DNA of 42,776 nucleotides from Nocardia sp. MH4 (GTDB lineage Bacteria > Actinomycetota > Actinomycetes > Mycobacteriales > Mycobacteriaceae): NCBI RefSeq assembly GCF_019266065.1, contig NZ_LPNR01000074.1, positions 1 to 42,776 on the forward strand, read 5' to 3'. The notes beneath the pieces are model-generated. The model did no database searches and was not told the DNA's origin. It was given only the letters and a program-made list of their open reading frames with translations. A program made the translations under genes and the position numbers. Below are positions 23,587 through 31,064 of this stretch, piece after piece; the stretch's first letter is position 1, and every line of letters starts with the position of its first letter.

Positions 23587-24087
23587 ATGCGCCTGACCAT
23601 GACCGGACTGCTCGTCTGCGCGCTCGCACTGCCCGGTGCGAGCGCGATCGCCCAGGCCGAGCCCGCGCCGCTACCCCTGGTCAGCGTGACCTCGATTCCC
23701 GACGGCTGGTCCCAGCGCACCGATCTGCGGCCGGTGCTGCAGGTCTTCGCCGACGGCAAGGCGGTGCACTCGCCCGACGCGGTGAGCAAGGACCGCAAGC
23801 CCGAGACCGCGGCCAAGCGGGTCGACGGCACCGTGCCCGAGGACGTGCTCGCGGCCGCGCGCGAGGAGATCACCGCGCTGCGGGAGATCGATTTCGGCAT
23901 CCCGGCCGGTGAGGGCAAGGGCACCACGATCATCGATCTGATGCCCGACGATGTCGACGGCGAGACCCACCTCGTCGTCTACTCCCCCGATGCGTCCGAC
24001 GGGCTCAACGACGACCAGAAGGCCGCGCGCAAGCGCTTCACCGACCTCTACAAGAAGCTGGTGGATTCCTTCAAGGAGAAGCGCTGA
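23587..24087 (+). CDS. Small secreted protein of unknown function
   Basis: 166 residues with a Sec signal peptide (MRLTMTGLLVCALALPGASAIAQA, cleavage probably after AQA). The mature part of about 142 residues is charged and contains VPEDVLAAAREEITALREIDFG and a Lys-rich end (YKKLVDSFKEKR). I do not recognise the family. Start ATG 23587 follows GAGGGG at good spacing. It lies 41 bp after the metallopeptidase gene on the same strand and ends just before a strong terminator, so the two probably share a transcript. No Cys or catalytic motif stands out. Confidence 0.7.
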   Translation: MRLTMTGLLVCALALPGASAIAQAEPAPLPLVSVTSIPDGWSQRTDLRPVLQVFADGKAVHSPDAVSKDRKPETAAKRVDGTVPEDVLAAAREEITALREIDFGIPAGEGKGTTIIDLMPDDVDGETHLVVYSPDASDGLNDDQKAARKRFTDLYKKLVDSFKEKR

Positions 24088-24097
24088 GCCACCGCGC

Positions 24098-24138
24098 GAC
24101 GACCGTGCCCCCGACTCCGGGTCGGGGGCACGGTCGTC
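24098..24138. terminator. 17-bp stem terminator between convergent genes
   Basis: Arms 24098-24114 and 24122-24138 pair perfectly over 17 bp with a 7-base loop. It starts 10 bp after the secreted protein stop and lies 19 bp past the end of the convergent gene at 24158. Strong bidirectional terminator without a T-run. Confidence 0.85.
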
Positions 24139-24157
24139 TTCGTCCGAGATCCGGTGT

Positions 24158-25798
24158 CTAGAACCGGTCTTCGTCGGCGTCGCGTTCGTCCTCGTGGACG
24201 GCGCCGATGACCTCGGGCGTGGATTCGCCGAGCGGGCCGGTGAGGTCGTCGTTGCCGGTGCGGCTCTGGTAGGGCTGCACGGTACGGCCGTGTTCCTCGT
24301 CGTTGTTGCCCTTGCCGCCCGCGCCCGCGGCACCGCCGCCGCCCATGAAGCCGGAGCCGCTGGTGCCCGCGGTGGTGGTGGTGCCCAGGCCCGTATTGCC
24401 CAGTGCGGTGGACAGGACGCGCCCGGCAGGCATGGCCGACCCGGGAACGGCGGTGGTGGCCTTGGGCGTTCCCGCGCTCGGGGTGCCGCCGGTGCTGCCG
24501 CCGGAACCGCCCCGCGCGGTGCCGAGGGCGCCGAGCGCACCGCCGGTGCTGCCGCCGGAACCGCCGGTGCTCAGGCCCGCGGTGGTGGTCGAGCCGGGCG
24601 TGGTGGTGGTGCCGCCCTGCGTGGTGCTCGCGGCGGTGGTCGAGTCGTCGGTGGTGCCCGACAGCGCTTCTTCCGCCTGGGTCAGCAGCGGCTCGGCGAT
24701 GTTCTCCGAGGCCGCCGACAGCACTTCCTCCGGGGAGGGCAGGCCGCTCTGGGCGACCAGGTTCTGCACGACGCCGCTGAGCTGTCCGGTGTAACCGGCC
24801 AGCTCACCGCGGGTGGTGTTGACGACCGTGACCGCCGAGCCGAGATGCTCGGTGGCCAGCCCGATGAGGGTGGCCTGCGTCGGCGGCAGCATGATCGTCG
24901 GCGCGAGCGCGGTGGCCTGGGCGGCGAAGGTGGTGGCGATCGCCGACAGCTGCGCGTTGCCCGACTGGACGACGGCGGCGGCCTGCTCGGTCAGCGCGGA
25001 GATGTCGAAGCCGCGCTGACTGGTCTCCTGCCCCTCGGTCTGCGCCTGCTGGCTGGCGGTGGTCGCCGCGTCGGAGGCCTCGCCCTCCCACAGCTGCTGC
25101 ACCGTCTTCAGGCCGCCCTGGGCGACGCTCATCGCCGATTCGATCAGCGAAGAGGAGTTGCTCAGCAGGGTGGTCGGATCGAGCGAGCCGAACACCCCGG
25201 TGCCGAAACTGCTCAGCAGCTGCAGGATCGGCTCGAACAGCGAGTCGATGCCCGGCAGCGCCGGAATCGAGACGCCGTTGAGCAGCGCGGAGACCGGATC
25301 CTCGGTCAGCGTCGTCGCGGCGGCGGAGCTGGTGGAATTCGTGGTACTCGCGGCGGTGCCGCCGCCCGCCGCCCCGGTGAGCGCGCTCTTGGCCTGGTCG
25401 AACGCCGTCTGGGCGGTGGCCAGCGCGGGCCCGGCGACCTGGTTGACAGCAGTCTGCGCGCCGCTCAACGCGGCGGAGGCGTCGGACGAGATGCCGGACA
25501 GGATGTCCTGCGCGTCGACGGCGCCGCCGGTACCGAGGCCGGACAGGCCGGCGAGCCCGGCCGGGGAGACCGCGGCGTTCTGGGCGTCCTCGGTGATCTT
25601 CTGCGCGAGGGTGAAGACCGGTTCCGCGTCGGCCTCGAGATCCTCGGGCAGCTGCATCAGCGGGACGTCGAGGATCGCCTGGGCGGCGCTGTAGTCGACG
25701 GGGACGGCGCCCAGCGCGGACTGGGTCGCGGCGTCGGCGGTGGCCAGGGCGGTATCGGGGGTGATGACGCCCGCGTCACCGGTACTCAGCGGCTTCAT
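24158..25798 (-). CDS. Large Ala/Ser/Thr/Gly-rich WxG protein, candidate type VII secretion substrate
   Basis: 546 residues with no classical signal peptide. Residues 1-370 are helical and Ala/Gln-rich, with a WxG tripeptide (QQLWEGEAS, W237) inside a helix-turn-helix-like stretch. Residues 370-495 are low-complexity Gly/Ser/Thr/Ala. The last 50 hold NDDLTGPLGESTPEVIG and an acidic end (HEDERDADEDRF), resembling the C-termini of some EspA/EspB- and PPE-like mycobacterial proteins. The start ATG 25798 overlaps the EspC-like stop (ATGA). That coupling to an EspC-like partner, and the WxG, suggest a secreted ESX substrate. EspA/EspB identity is not proved and no ESX core gene is in the window. 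Confidence 0.55.
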   Translation of the reverse strand: MKPLSTGDAGVITPDTALATADAATQSALGAVPVDYSAAQAILDVPLMQLPEDLEADAEPVFTLAQKITEDAQNAAVSPAGLAGLSGLGTGGAVDAQDILSGISSDASAALSGAQTAVNQVAGPALATAQTAFDQAKSALTGAAGGGTAASTTNSTSSAAATTLTEDPVSALLNGVSIPALPGIDSLFEPILQLLSSFGTGVFGSLDPTTLLSNSSSLIESAMSVAQGGLKTVQQLWEGEASDAATTASQQAQTEGQETSQRGFDISALTEQAAAVVQSGNAQLSAIATTFAAQATALAPTIMLPPTQATLIGLATEHLGSAVTVVNTTRGELAGYTGQLSGVVQNLVAQSGLPSPEEVLSAASENIAEPLLTQAEEALSGTTDDSTTAASTTQGGTTTTPGSTTTAGLSTGGSGGSTGGALGALGTARGGSGGSTGGTPSAGTPKATTAVPGSAMPAGRVLSTALGNTGLGTTTTAGTSGSGFMGGGGAAGAGGKGNNDEEHGRTVQPYQSRTGNDDLTGPLGESTPEVIGAVHEDERDADEDRF

Positions 25799-26124
25799 AC
25801 CGCGCCTCCCATCCCGGCGGACTGGCGGGCCAGGTCGACGGCCAGCGACACGTCCTCGGTATCGAACGTCACCGAGGACTTGAACGCCGCGTCGGACAGC
25901 TTGGCGAACTTGGCCGACAGATCATTGATGTCCTTGGCCTGCAGCGCTTGCGCGGCCGCGAACATCGCCAGGTAGTCGGCGCCGATGAGCCCGAACACCG
26001 GGGTCATCGCGGCGACGTTGCCCGCCGCGTCGGTGATGCCGGCCGCGGCGATATCCCCCGCCACGGTCGCGTTCGTCGCCGCGAAGGCGGCGACGGCATC
26101 GGTATTGACCGAGAGATCGGCCAT
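25795..26124 (-). CDS. EspC-like type VII secretion-associated protein (DUF2580)
   Basis: 109 residues in the EspC/DUF2580 family of small helical-hairpin T7SS proteins. The layout matches EspC: opening LSVNTDAVAAFAATNATVAGD, a middle Pro-containing turn (TPVFGLIGADYL), and a second helix ending FDTEDVSLAVDLA. F87-x-x-x-D91 occupies the place of the Y-x-x-x-D secretion signal; Phe for Tyr is a notable change. ATG 26124 is followed at once by the typical start; the frame upstream is not homologous. First gene of a two-gene unit; its 170-bp upstream gap is shared with a divergent epimerase gene and holds an AT-rich TATATT (26221-26226, minus strand) that could be a -10. Confidence 0.75.
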   Translation of the reverse strand: MADLSVNTDAVAAFAATNATVAGDIAAAGITDAAGNVAAMTPVFGLIGADYLAMFAAAQALQAKDINDLSAKFAKLSDAAFKSSVTFDTEDVSLAVDLARQSAGMGGAV

Positions 26125-26289
26125 GCGAAACCCCCCAACTCGTCGTGAAAATCCTGCTCTGCGAGCGCGATCGGCGGTCGCGGAACTCCCTACGCGCCCG
26201 CGCGAGGGCGCAGTGCGCCAAATATAACCGAACACCCCGACCTCGATCGAGCCGTGTCGGCTCCGATCCACGGGATCCGCTTTCAAAAC

Positions 26290-26303
26290 TAGAACATGTT
26301 CTA
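26290..26303. promoter_or_regulatory. KstR-like operator (perfect 14-bp palindrome)
   Basis: TAGAACATGTTCTA is a perfect palindrome and fits the mycobacterial KstR consensus TnnAACnnGTTnnA at every fixed position. It sits 13 bp before ATG 26317 and directly beside TATATC (26302-26307), a possible -10, so bound repressor would block transcription. It also covers the earlier in-frame ATG 26296, arguing that translation starts at 26317. The match is by consensus only; other TetR-type repressors use similar sites. Confidence 0.65.
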
Positions 26304-26316
26304 TATCCTCGGCGGC

Positions 26317-27291
26317 ATGAAGGTCGCAGTGACCGGCGCAGCCGGCTACCTCGGTACCAACCTGATCCCGCAGCTCCTCGAGCGTGGCCACGAAGTGGTG
26401 GCCATCGACCGCGCCGCACCGACCACGTCCGATCCGGCCGTCACCTGGATTTCCGGTGACGTGCTCGATCCGGCGTCGATGCGCGGCGCCCTCGAGGGCG
26501 CCGAGGTGGTCTACCACCTGGTCGCGCTGATCACCCTCGCCGAGAAGAACGACCTGGCGTGGCGGGTCAACACCGAGGGCGTGCGGGTCACCGCCGAGGC
26601 CGCGCTCGAGACCGGCGCGCGGCGCTTCGTACACACCAGCTCGATCCACGCCTTCGACCAGTACCGCGCGGGCGGGCACATCGACGAGACCACGCTGCGC
26701 TCCACCGATCCGGGCCTACCGGTCTACGACCGGTCCAAGTGGGCGGGCGAGCAGGCGCTGCGGCCGGTGATCGAGCGCGGTCTGGACGCGGTGATCGTCA
26801 ACCCGACCGGCGTGTACGGCCCGGCCGACCACCCGAAGAACCTGTCCCGGCTCAACCGCACCGCCGCCGAGGCGATGCGCGGCCGCACGCCGGTGATGAT
26901 CGGCGGCGGTTTCGACCTGGTCGACGTGCGCGACGTGGCGCACGGTCTGATCCTGGCGGGCGAGAAGGGCCGCACCGGCGAGAACTACCTGCTCGGCGGC
27001 TACATGACCACGCTGATCGACCTGTGCCGGATGGCCGCGGCGCGCACCGGCGCCAAGGGTCCGCGGTTCGCGATTCCGGCCAAGGCGCTGGGCGCCGTCC
27101 TGCCGGTGGTCGAGCCGATCAGCAAGCGCTTCGGCTCCGACATCCTGTCCAAGGCCGCGCTCGGCGCGATCCTGTCGGCGCCCATCGTCGACCACGGCAA
27201 GGCCGAACGCGAGCTGGGCTACCACCCGCGCCCGACCGCGGAAACCGTCGCCGACCTGGTCGACTTCCTGCGCGCGCCGCGCAGCGCGTAA
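26317..27291 (+). CDS. NAD(P)-dependent epimerase/dehydratase (extended SDR), KstR-box regulated
   Basis: 324 residues. N-terminal Rossmann loop VTGAAGYLGTN; acidic loop AIDRA suggests an NAD preference. Active-site triad region: Ser in HTSSIHAF and Y-x-x-x-K in VYDRSKWAGE. Substrate side includes NPTGVYGPAD and LVDVRDVAHGLILAG. The overall pattern resembles 3-beta-hydroxysteroid dehydrogenase/dihydroflavonol reductase-like extended SDRs rather than sugar epimerases. Together with the KstR-like operator, a role in sterol or lipid metabolism is plausible, but that is inference. ATG 26317 is preferred over ATG 26296, which lies in the operator; a TATATC element 10 bp upstream would give a near-leaderless message. 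Confidence 0.85.
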   Translation: MKVAVTGAAGYLGTNLIPQLLERGHEVVAIDRAAPTTSDPAVTWISGDVLDPASMRGALEGAEVVYHLVALITLAEKNDLAWRVNTEGVRVTAEAALETGARRFVHTSSIHAFDQYRAGGHIDETTLRSTDPGLPVYDRSKWAGEQALRPVIERGLDAVIVNPTGVYGPADHPKNLSRLNRTAAEAMRGRTPVMIGGGFDLVDVRDVAHGLILAGEKGRTGENYLLGGYMTTLIDLCRMAAARTGAKGPRFAIPAKALGAVLPVVEPISKRFGSDILSKAALGAILSAPIVDHGKAERELGYHPRPTAETVADLVDFLRAPRSA

Positions 27292-27301
27292 TCCGCACCG
27301 C

Positions 27302-28156
27302 TCACCCCGGCGCCGTCATGGCCGCGCGGAGCACTTCCGCGGTGGCCCGCTGCCCGGCGGCGTTGGGGTGCACCGGCGTCGCGTTGACCTGCGCGGGCAG
27401 CAGCGGTTCGACCCAGCGGGTCGCGGGGTCCCGGCAGGCGTCGTGGCCGATGGCCGGGGTATAGATGTCGACGTAGACCGCGCCGTTGGCCTCGGCCTGG
27501 CGCCGCAGCGCGGCATTGAGTTCACGTTCGATGCCGCGCGCGTAGTCGACGTCGCCGGTGCTCAGCGGCATCTGCGGATAGCAGTGCCCGGCTTCCGGCA
27601 GGACCGCCGGATAGCCCACCACATACACCCGCGCGTGTGGCGCCCGTTCCCGGATCCGCCCGATCGCCGCCCCCATCGCGGGTTCCCCGGCCGCGATGTC
27701 GTCGCTGAACCGCGACCCCTGACTGTCGCGACACGGCGCCCCGACATCGCCGGCGTTGCCCGCGTTCAGCGCCGAGCAGGTGACGACCATGGTTTGGAAC
27801 AGGTTCCCGTCGTTGCCACCGGCCTGATAGCTGACGATCCGCGTCCGCGCCGACAGCGCGTCGAATTGCGGTGGCTGATCGGCATATTGCGCCGTGGTCA
27901 TGTGCGCGGTGGCCGCCGAGGCACAGCTGACATCGGTGAGTTCCCACCCGGTCGCCGCCGCCAGCAGGTGCGGATAGTTCTGTGCCGACCGGGTACACAG
28001 CGGCGGACTGCCGGGCACGGGATCCAGCAAGCCGGGCGCGGCGGTATACGAGTCGCCGAGGGCGACATAGCTCACCTCGGGTGCCGGGACAGCACCCGGA
28101 AACAGCAGCCCGAGAACGAGCTGGGCGACGACCGCACCGACCACCGGTCTATCCAT
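27302..28156 (-). CDS. Secreted SGNH/GDSL hydrolase (lipase/esterase)
   Basis: 284 residues with a hydrophobic N-terminus (about 6-26, probable signal peptide). The SGNH blocks are present: block I ALGDSYTAAPG (nucleophile Ser), block III GGND (Asn in the oxyanion hole), and block V with a C-terminal HPNAAGQR (catalytic His, with Asp three residues before replaced by the P-V context common in this family). Several Cys (CTRSAQ, SCASAA, CRDSQG, CYPQ, CRDP) could form disulfides in an exported enzyme. It resembles the actinobacterial secreted lipases. It converges on the epimerase with a 10-bp gap and follows the XRE gene on the same strand by 59 bp. Confidence 0.85.
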   Translation of the reverse strand: MDRPVVGAVVAQLVLGLLFPGAVPAPEVSYVALGDSYTAAPGLLDPVPGSPPLCTRSAQNYPHLLAAATGWELTDVSCASAATAHMTTAQYADQPPQFDALSARTRIVSYQAGGNDGNLFQTMVVTCSALNAGNAGDVGAPCRDSQGSRFSDDIAAGEPAMGAAIGRIRERAPHARVYVVGYPAVLPEAGHCYPQMPLSTGDVDYARGIERELNAALRRQAEANGAVYVDIYTPAIGHDACRDPATRWVEPLLPAQVNATPVHPNAAGQRATAEVLRAAMTAPG

Positions 28157-28215
28157 CGAACACTTCTCACCGAGTCACCGCGGATCGCGGGGCCGACGGT
28201 CCGCCACCTGTGATT

Positions 28216-29076
28216 CTACCGCCGGGAACGGCCGCGTGACTCGGCGCGCGGGCCCGTCGGGCGCCCCTCACCGTCCGCGCCCAAGCCCGCGAGCAGGCGC
28301 AGCCCGTCCTCGGTCGGGCTCCCGGGCGCGGCCGACAACACGATCAGCTCCATGCCGGACTCGTCCGGCAGCGCGAAGTTCTCCTGGTGCAGTTCGAGCA
28401 GGCCGACCAGTGGGTGCCGGTAGGCCCGGCGGCCATGGGTGCGAGCGCGCACGTCCGCGCGGGCCCAGAGCCGGCGGAAGCGCTCGCTGCCCATGGCGAG
28501 TTCGCCGATCAGCTCCGCCAGGCGGCGGTCGTCAGGGTACTTGCCCGCCGCCAGGCGCAGATGCCCGACGACATCGAGGGTGCAGGTCTCCCACTCCGCG
28601 TAGAGGCCACGCTCGGACTCCTCGAGAAAGATGTGCCGGGCGGTGTTCAGGCCCGCAGCGGGCCTGCCGTAGAGAAGTCCGGCCAGCCGGTTTCCCGCGA
28701 CGATGTCGAGGCGATGATCCATGATCAGCGCGGGCGCGCCGCTGACCAGCTCCAGCACCCGCAGCAGCTCGGGCCGAACCCGCCCGCCGGGAGTCCTGGA
28801 CCGACGGCGACGCTGCCGCGCCAGCCGGTGCAGATGCGCGCACTCGGTCTCGTCGAGGCCGAGGACACGGGCCAGCGCGTCGAGGACCTGCTCGGAGGGC
28901 TGGGTCGCGCGGCCCTGCTCGAGCCGGACGTAGTAGTCGACGCTGACCCCCGACAGGTGCGCGACCTCCTCGCGGCGTAATCCGTCGACCCGGCGGTGCC
29001 GGTCGACGGGGATGCCGACAGCCACCGGGTCGACCCGGGAACGCCGGGTCCGCAGAAATCCAGCGAGGTCGTCCAT
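28216..29076 (-). CDS. XRE/MmyB-type transcriptional regulator
   Basis: 286 residues. Residues 1-85 contain the Cro/C1 helix-turn-helix (FLRTRRSRVDPVAVG, RRVDGLRREEVAHLSGVSVDYYVRLEQGR), the pattern of a large actinobacterial group. Residues 105-260 match the MmyB-like ligand-binding domain (IMDHRLDIVAGNRLAGLLYG, then NFALPDESGMELIVLSAAPGSPTEDGLRLLA). Such regulators commonly repress a divergent oxidoreductase gene; here the divergent neighbour is a quinone reductase 139 bp away. The start ATG 29076 agrees with the family; the longer frame to 29292 gives unrelated residues. A palindrome at 29137-29149 in the gap could be its operator. Confidence 0.85.
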   Translation of the reverse strand: MDDLAGFLRTRRSRVDPVAVGIPVDRHRRVDGLRREEVAHLSGVSVDYYVRLEQGRATQPSEQVLDALARVLGLDETECAHLHRLARQRRRRSRTPGGRVRPELLRVLELVSGAPALIMDHRLDIVAGNRLAGLLYGRPAAGLNTARHIFLEESERGLYAEWETCTLDVVGHLRLAAGKYPDDRRLAELIGELAMGSERFRRLWARADVRARTHGRRAYRHPLVGLLELHQENFALPDESGMELIVLSAAPGSPTEDGLRLLAGLGADGEGRPTGPRAESRGRSRR

Positions 29077-29136
29077 GATCTCGAGTATGGCCCCGGCGGG
29101 GGCGGTGAAGGTGGCCCTGCCGGTACCAGGAAGTCC

Positions 29137-29149
29137 CGTCCGACGGACG
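29137..29149. promoter_or_regulatory. Short palindrome in the divergent regulator/reductase gap
   Basis: CGTCCG (29137-29142) and CGGACG (29144-29149) flank a single A. It is 60 bp before the XRE start and 66 bp before the reductase start, roughly central. Candidate operator for the XRE regulator. At 13 bp and high GC it may occur by chance. Confidence 0.3.
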
Positions 29150-29215
29150 CGGCGCCCCTGAACGCATGCCCGCGCGGCGCCCAGGATCGACGTCATCCGA
29201 TCCGAAGGAGTTCCG

Positions 29216-29995
29216 ATGAAAGCACTGATCGTCCACGCCCATCCGGAGCCGAAGTCGCTCAACGGCGCGCTCACCGACGTCGCGGTCGCCACGCTGGCGG
29301 GCGAGGGACACGAAGTCCAGGTGAGCGACCTGTACGGGATGAACTGGAAGGCCGTCGTCGACGCCGACGACTATGGTCCCGACGCCTCCGATCCGCTGCG
29401 GGTCGTCCTGGATTCGGGCCGCGCCTTCGAGGCGGGCACGCTCGCCCCCGAGGTGCGCGCCGAGCAGGAGAAGCTGCTGTGGGCCGACGTGATCGTCTTC
29501 CAGTTCCCACTGTGGTGGTACTCGATGCCCGCCATCCTCAAAGGCTGGGTGGATCGGGTGTTCACCTACCGCTTCGCCTACGGCGTCGGTGAGCACAGCG
29601 ACACCAGATACGGCGAGCGCTACGGCGAAGGCACCCTCGCGGGCAAGAGGGCCCTGCTGTCGGTGACCGTCGGTGGCCCCGAGGCGCACTACGCCGCGCG
29701 CGGTATCAACGGCCCGATCGAGGATCTGCTGTTCCCGATCCAGCACGGCATCCTCTTCTACCCCGGCGTCGAATCGCTGCCGCCGTTCGTGGTGTACGGC
29801 GCCGACAAGATCACCGAGGCGGACTATCCCGACCTCGCCGCAGCCTGGCAGCGGCGGCTGCGGGCGCTGGCCTCGACCGCGCCGATTCCGTTCCGGCGGC
29901 AGAACTTCGGCGATTACGAGATTCCCTCGCTGCAGCTCGAGCCGGGCCTGGAACCGGCGGGCCGCACCGGTTTCGGCCTGCATGTGCGCGGCTGA
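29216..29995 (+). CDS. NAD(P)H:quinone oxidoreductase, flavodoxin-2 family
   Basis: 259 residues of the NQO1/MdaB-like flavodoxin fold, binding FAD or FMN and reducing quinones by two electrons from NAD(P)H. Motifs: MKALIVHAHPEPKSLNGAL (flavin phosphate loop), DVIVFQFPLWWYSMPAILKGWVDRVF (flavin ring contact; typical of the family), LLSVTVGGPEAHY. ATG 29216 has GAAGGAG seven or eight bases upstream. It is divergent from the XRE regulator, which probably represses it until a quinone or oxidant appears. It is slightly longer than many relatives; the C-terminal tail (RTGFGLHVRG) is also seen in actinobacterial members. Confidence 0.9.
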   Translation: MKALIVHAHPEPKSLNGALTDVAVATLAGEGHEVQVSDLYGMNWKAVVDADDYGPDASDPLRVVLDSGRAFEAGTLAPEVRAEQEKLLWADVIVFQFPLWWYSMPAILKGWVDRVFTYRFAYGVGEHSDTRYGERYGEGTLAGKRALLSVTVGGPEAHYAARGINGPIEDLLFPIQHGILFYPGVESLPPFVVYGADKITEADYPDLAAAWQRRLRALASTAPIPFRRQNFGDYEIPSLQLEPGLEPAGRTGFGLHVRG

Positions 29996-30011
29996 CCGGA
30001 CCGCGCCGCGC

Positions 30012-30040
30012 TTGACACTTCATCGAACACATGTTCGACT
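30012..30040 (+). promoter_or_regulatory. LexA (SOS) box within a promoter
   Basis: TCGAACACATGTTCGA at 30023-30038 is a perfect match to the mycobacterial/actinobacterial SOS box TCGAAC-N4-GTTCGA. A TTGACA (30012-30017) lies just upstream; 17 bases later TCGACT (30035-30040) is a plausible -10, and the transcript would begin at or next to ATG 30047. LexA on this site would cover the spacer and -10 of the promoter. Confidence 0.88.
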
Positions 30041-30046
30041 CACGGT

Positions 30047-31060
30047 ATGCGGTGGCAAGCGCAGACTCTCGACGCCGAGGACGGCGCCCTGCCCGGACTG
30101 ACCCGGGCGGGGCTGGTGCGCACCGTCCGAACGCCCGAGTTCGACGGCATCACCTTCCACGAGGTGCTGTGCAAGAGCGCGCTGAACAAGATGCCCGAGA
30201 GTTCGTCGCTGCCGTTCCGCTGGACGATCAATCCGATGCGGGGGTGCTCGCACGCCTGCCGCTACTGCTTCGCGCGGGGCAGTCACGAGTACCTGGGGCT
30301 GGACGCGGGCGAGGACTTCGATTCGCAGATCGTGGTGAAGACGAATGTGGCGGCGGTGCTGCGCAAGGAGCTGACCCGGCGGTCCTGGCAGCGTGAGCCG
30401 GTGGCGCTGGGCACCAATACCGACCCGTACCAGCGGGCCGAAGGACGCTACCGGCTGATGCCCGGCATCATCGGCGCCCTCGCCGATTCCGGGACGCCGT
30501 TCTCCATCCTCACCAAGGGGCCGCTGCTGCGCCGGGATCTGCCGCTACTCACCGCGGCCGCGCGGCGGGTGGAGGTGAGCGTGGCGGTGTCGATCGCCAT
30601 CCTCGACGAGCAACTGCACCGCAGCCTGGAGCCGGGCACGCCGACGCCTCGCGCGCGCCTGGACCTGGTCCGCGCGCTGGCCGACGCCGGCTTCGCCGTC
30701 CACGTCATGGTGGCGCCGATCATCCCCTGTCTGACCGACGGCAGCGCCCACCTCGACGCCCTGTTCGCCGCCATCGCCGACGCGGGCGCCGACAGCGCCA
30801 CGGCCTTCGGCCTGCATCTGCGCGGCAGCACCCGCGGCTGGTTCCTCGGCTGGCTGGCCGCCGAACACCCGGCACTGGTGCGCCGCTACCGGCAGCTCTA
30901 CGGGCGCGGCGGGAACGTCACGCCCGCCTACAGCTCCTGGCTGCGCGAACGGGTCGACCCACTGCTGACCGCCTACGACCTGCGCCGCCCGCAGGGCCGA
31001 ACCGTCCCGGCGGCGCCGGTCCCGGTGCCGCCGAGCGAGCAGCTCGCCCTGTTCGGCTGA
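30047..31060 (+). CDS. Rv2578c-family radical SAM protein, SOS-regulated
   Basis: 337-residue radical SAM enzyme. The 4Fe-4S motif is CSHACRYC (C-x3-C-x2-C) near residues 67-74, followed by family blocks such as ALGTNTDPYQRAEGRYRL and APIIPCLTD. It belongs to the same group as M. tuberculosis Rv2578c, related to SPL-like radical SAM proteins; the reaction is not known. The C-terminus ends EQLALFG, a close match to the beta-clamp-binding motif QL[S/D]LF. With the SOS box, this points to DNA-damage work at or near the replication clamp. ATG 30047 may also be the transcript's first base. It converges on mdh with a 4-bp gap. Confidence 0.88.
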   Translation: MRWQAQTLDAEDGALPGLTRAGLVRTVRTPEFDGITFHEVLCKSALNKMPESSSLPFRWTINPMRGCSHACRYCFARGSHEYLGLDAGEDFDSQIVVKTNVAAVLRKELTRRSWQREPVALGTNTDPYQRAEGRYRLMPGIIGALADSGTPFSILTKGPLLRRDLPLLTAAARRVEVSVAVSIAILDEQLHRSLEPGTPTPRARLDLVRALADAGFAVHVMVAPIIPCLTDGSAHLDALFAAIADAGADSATAFGLHLRGSTRGWFLGWLAAEHPALVRRYRQLYGRGGNVTPAYSSWLRERVDPLLTAYDLRRPQGRTVPAAPVPVPPSEQLALFG

Positions 31061-31064
31061 GCGG

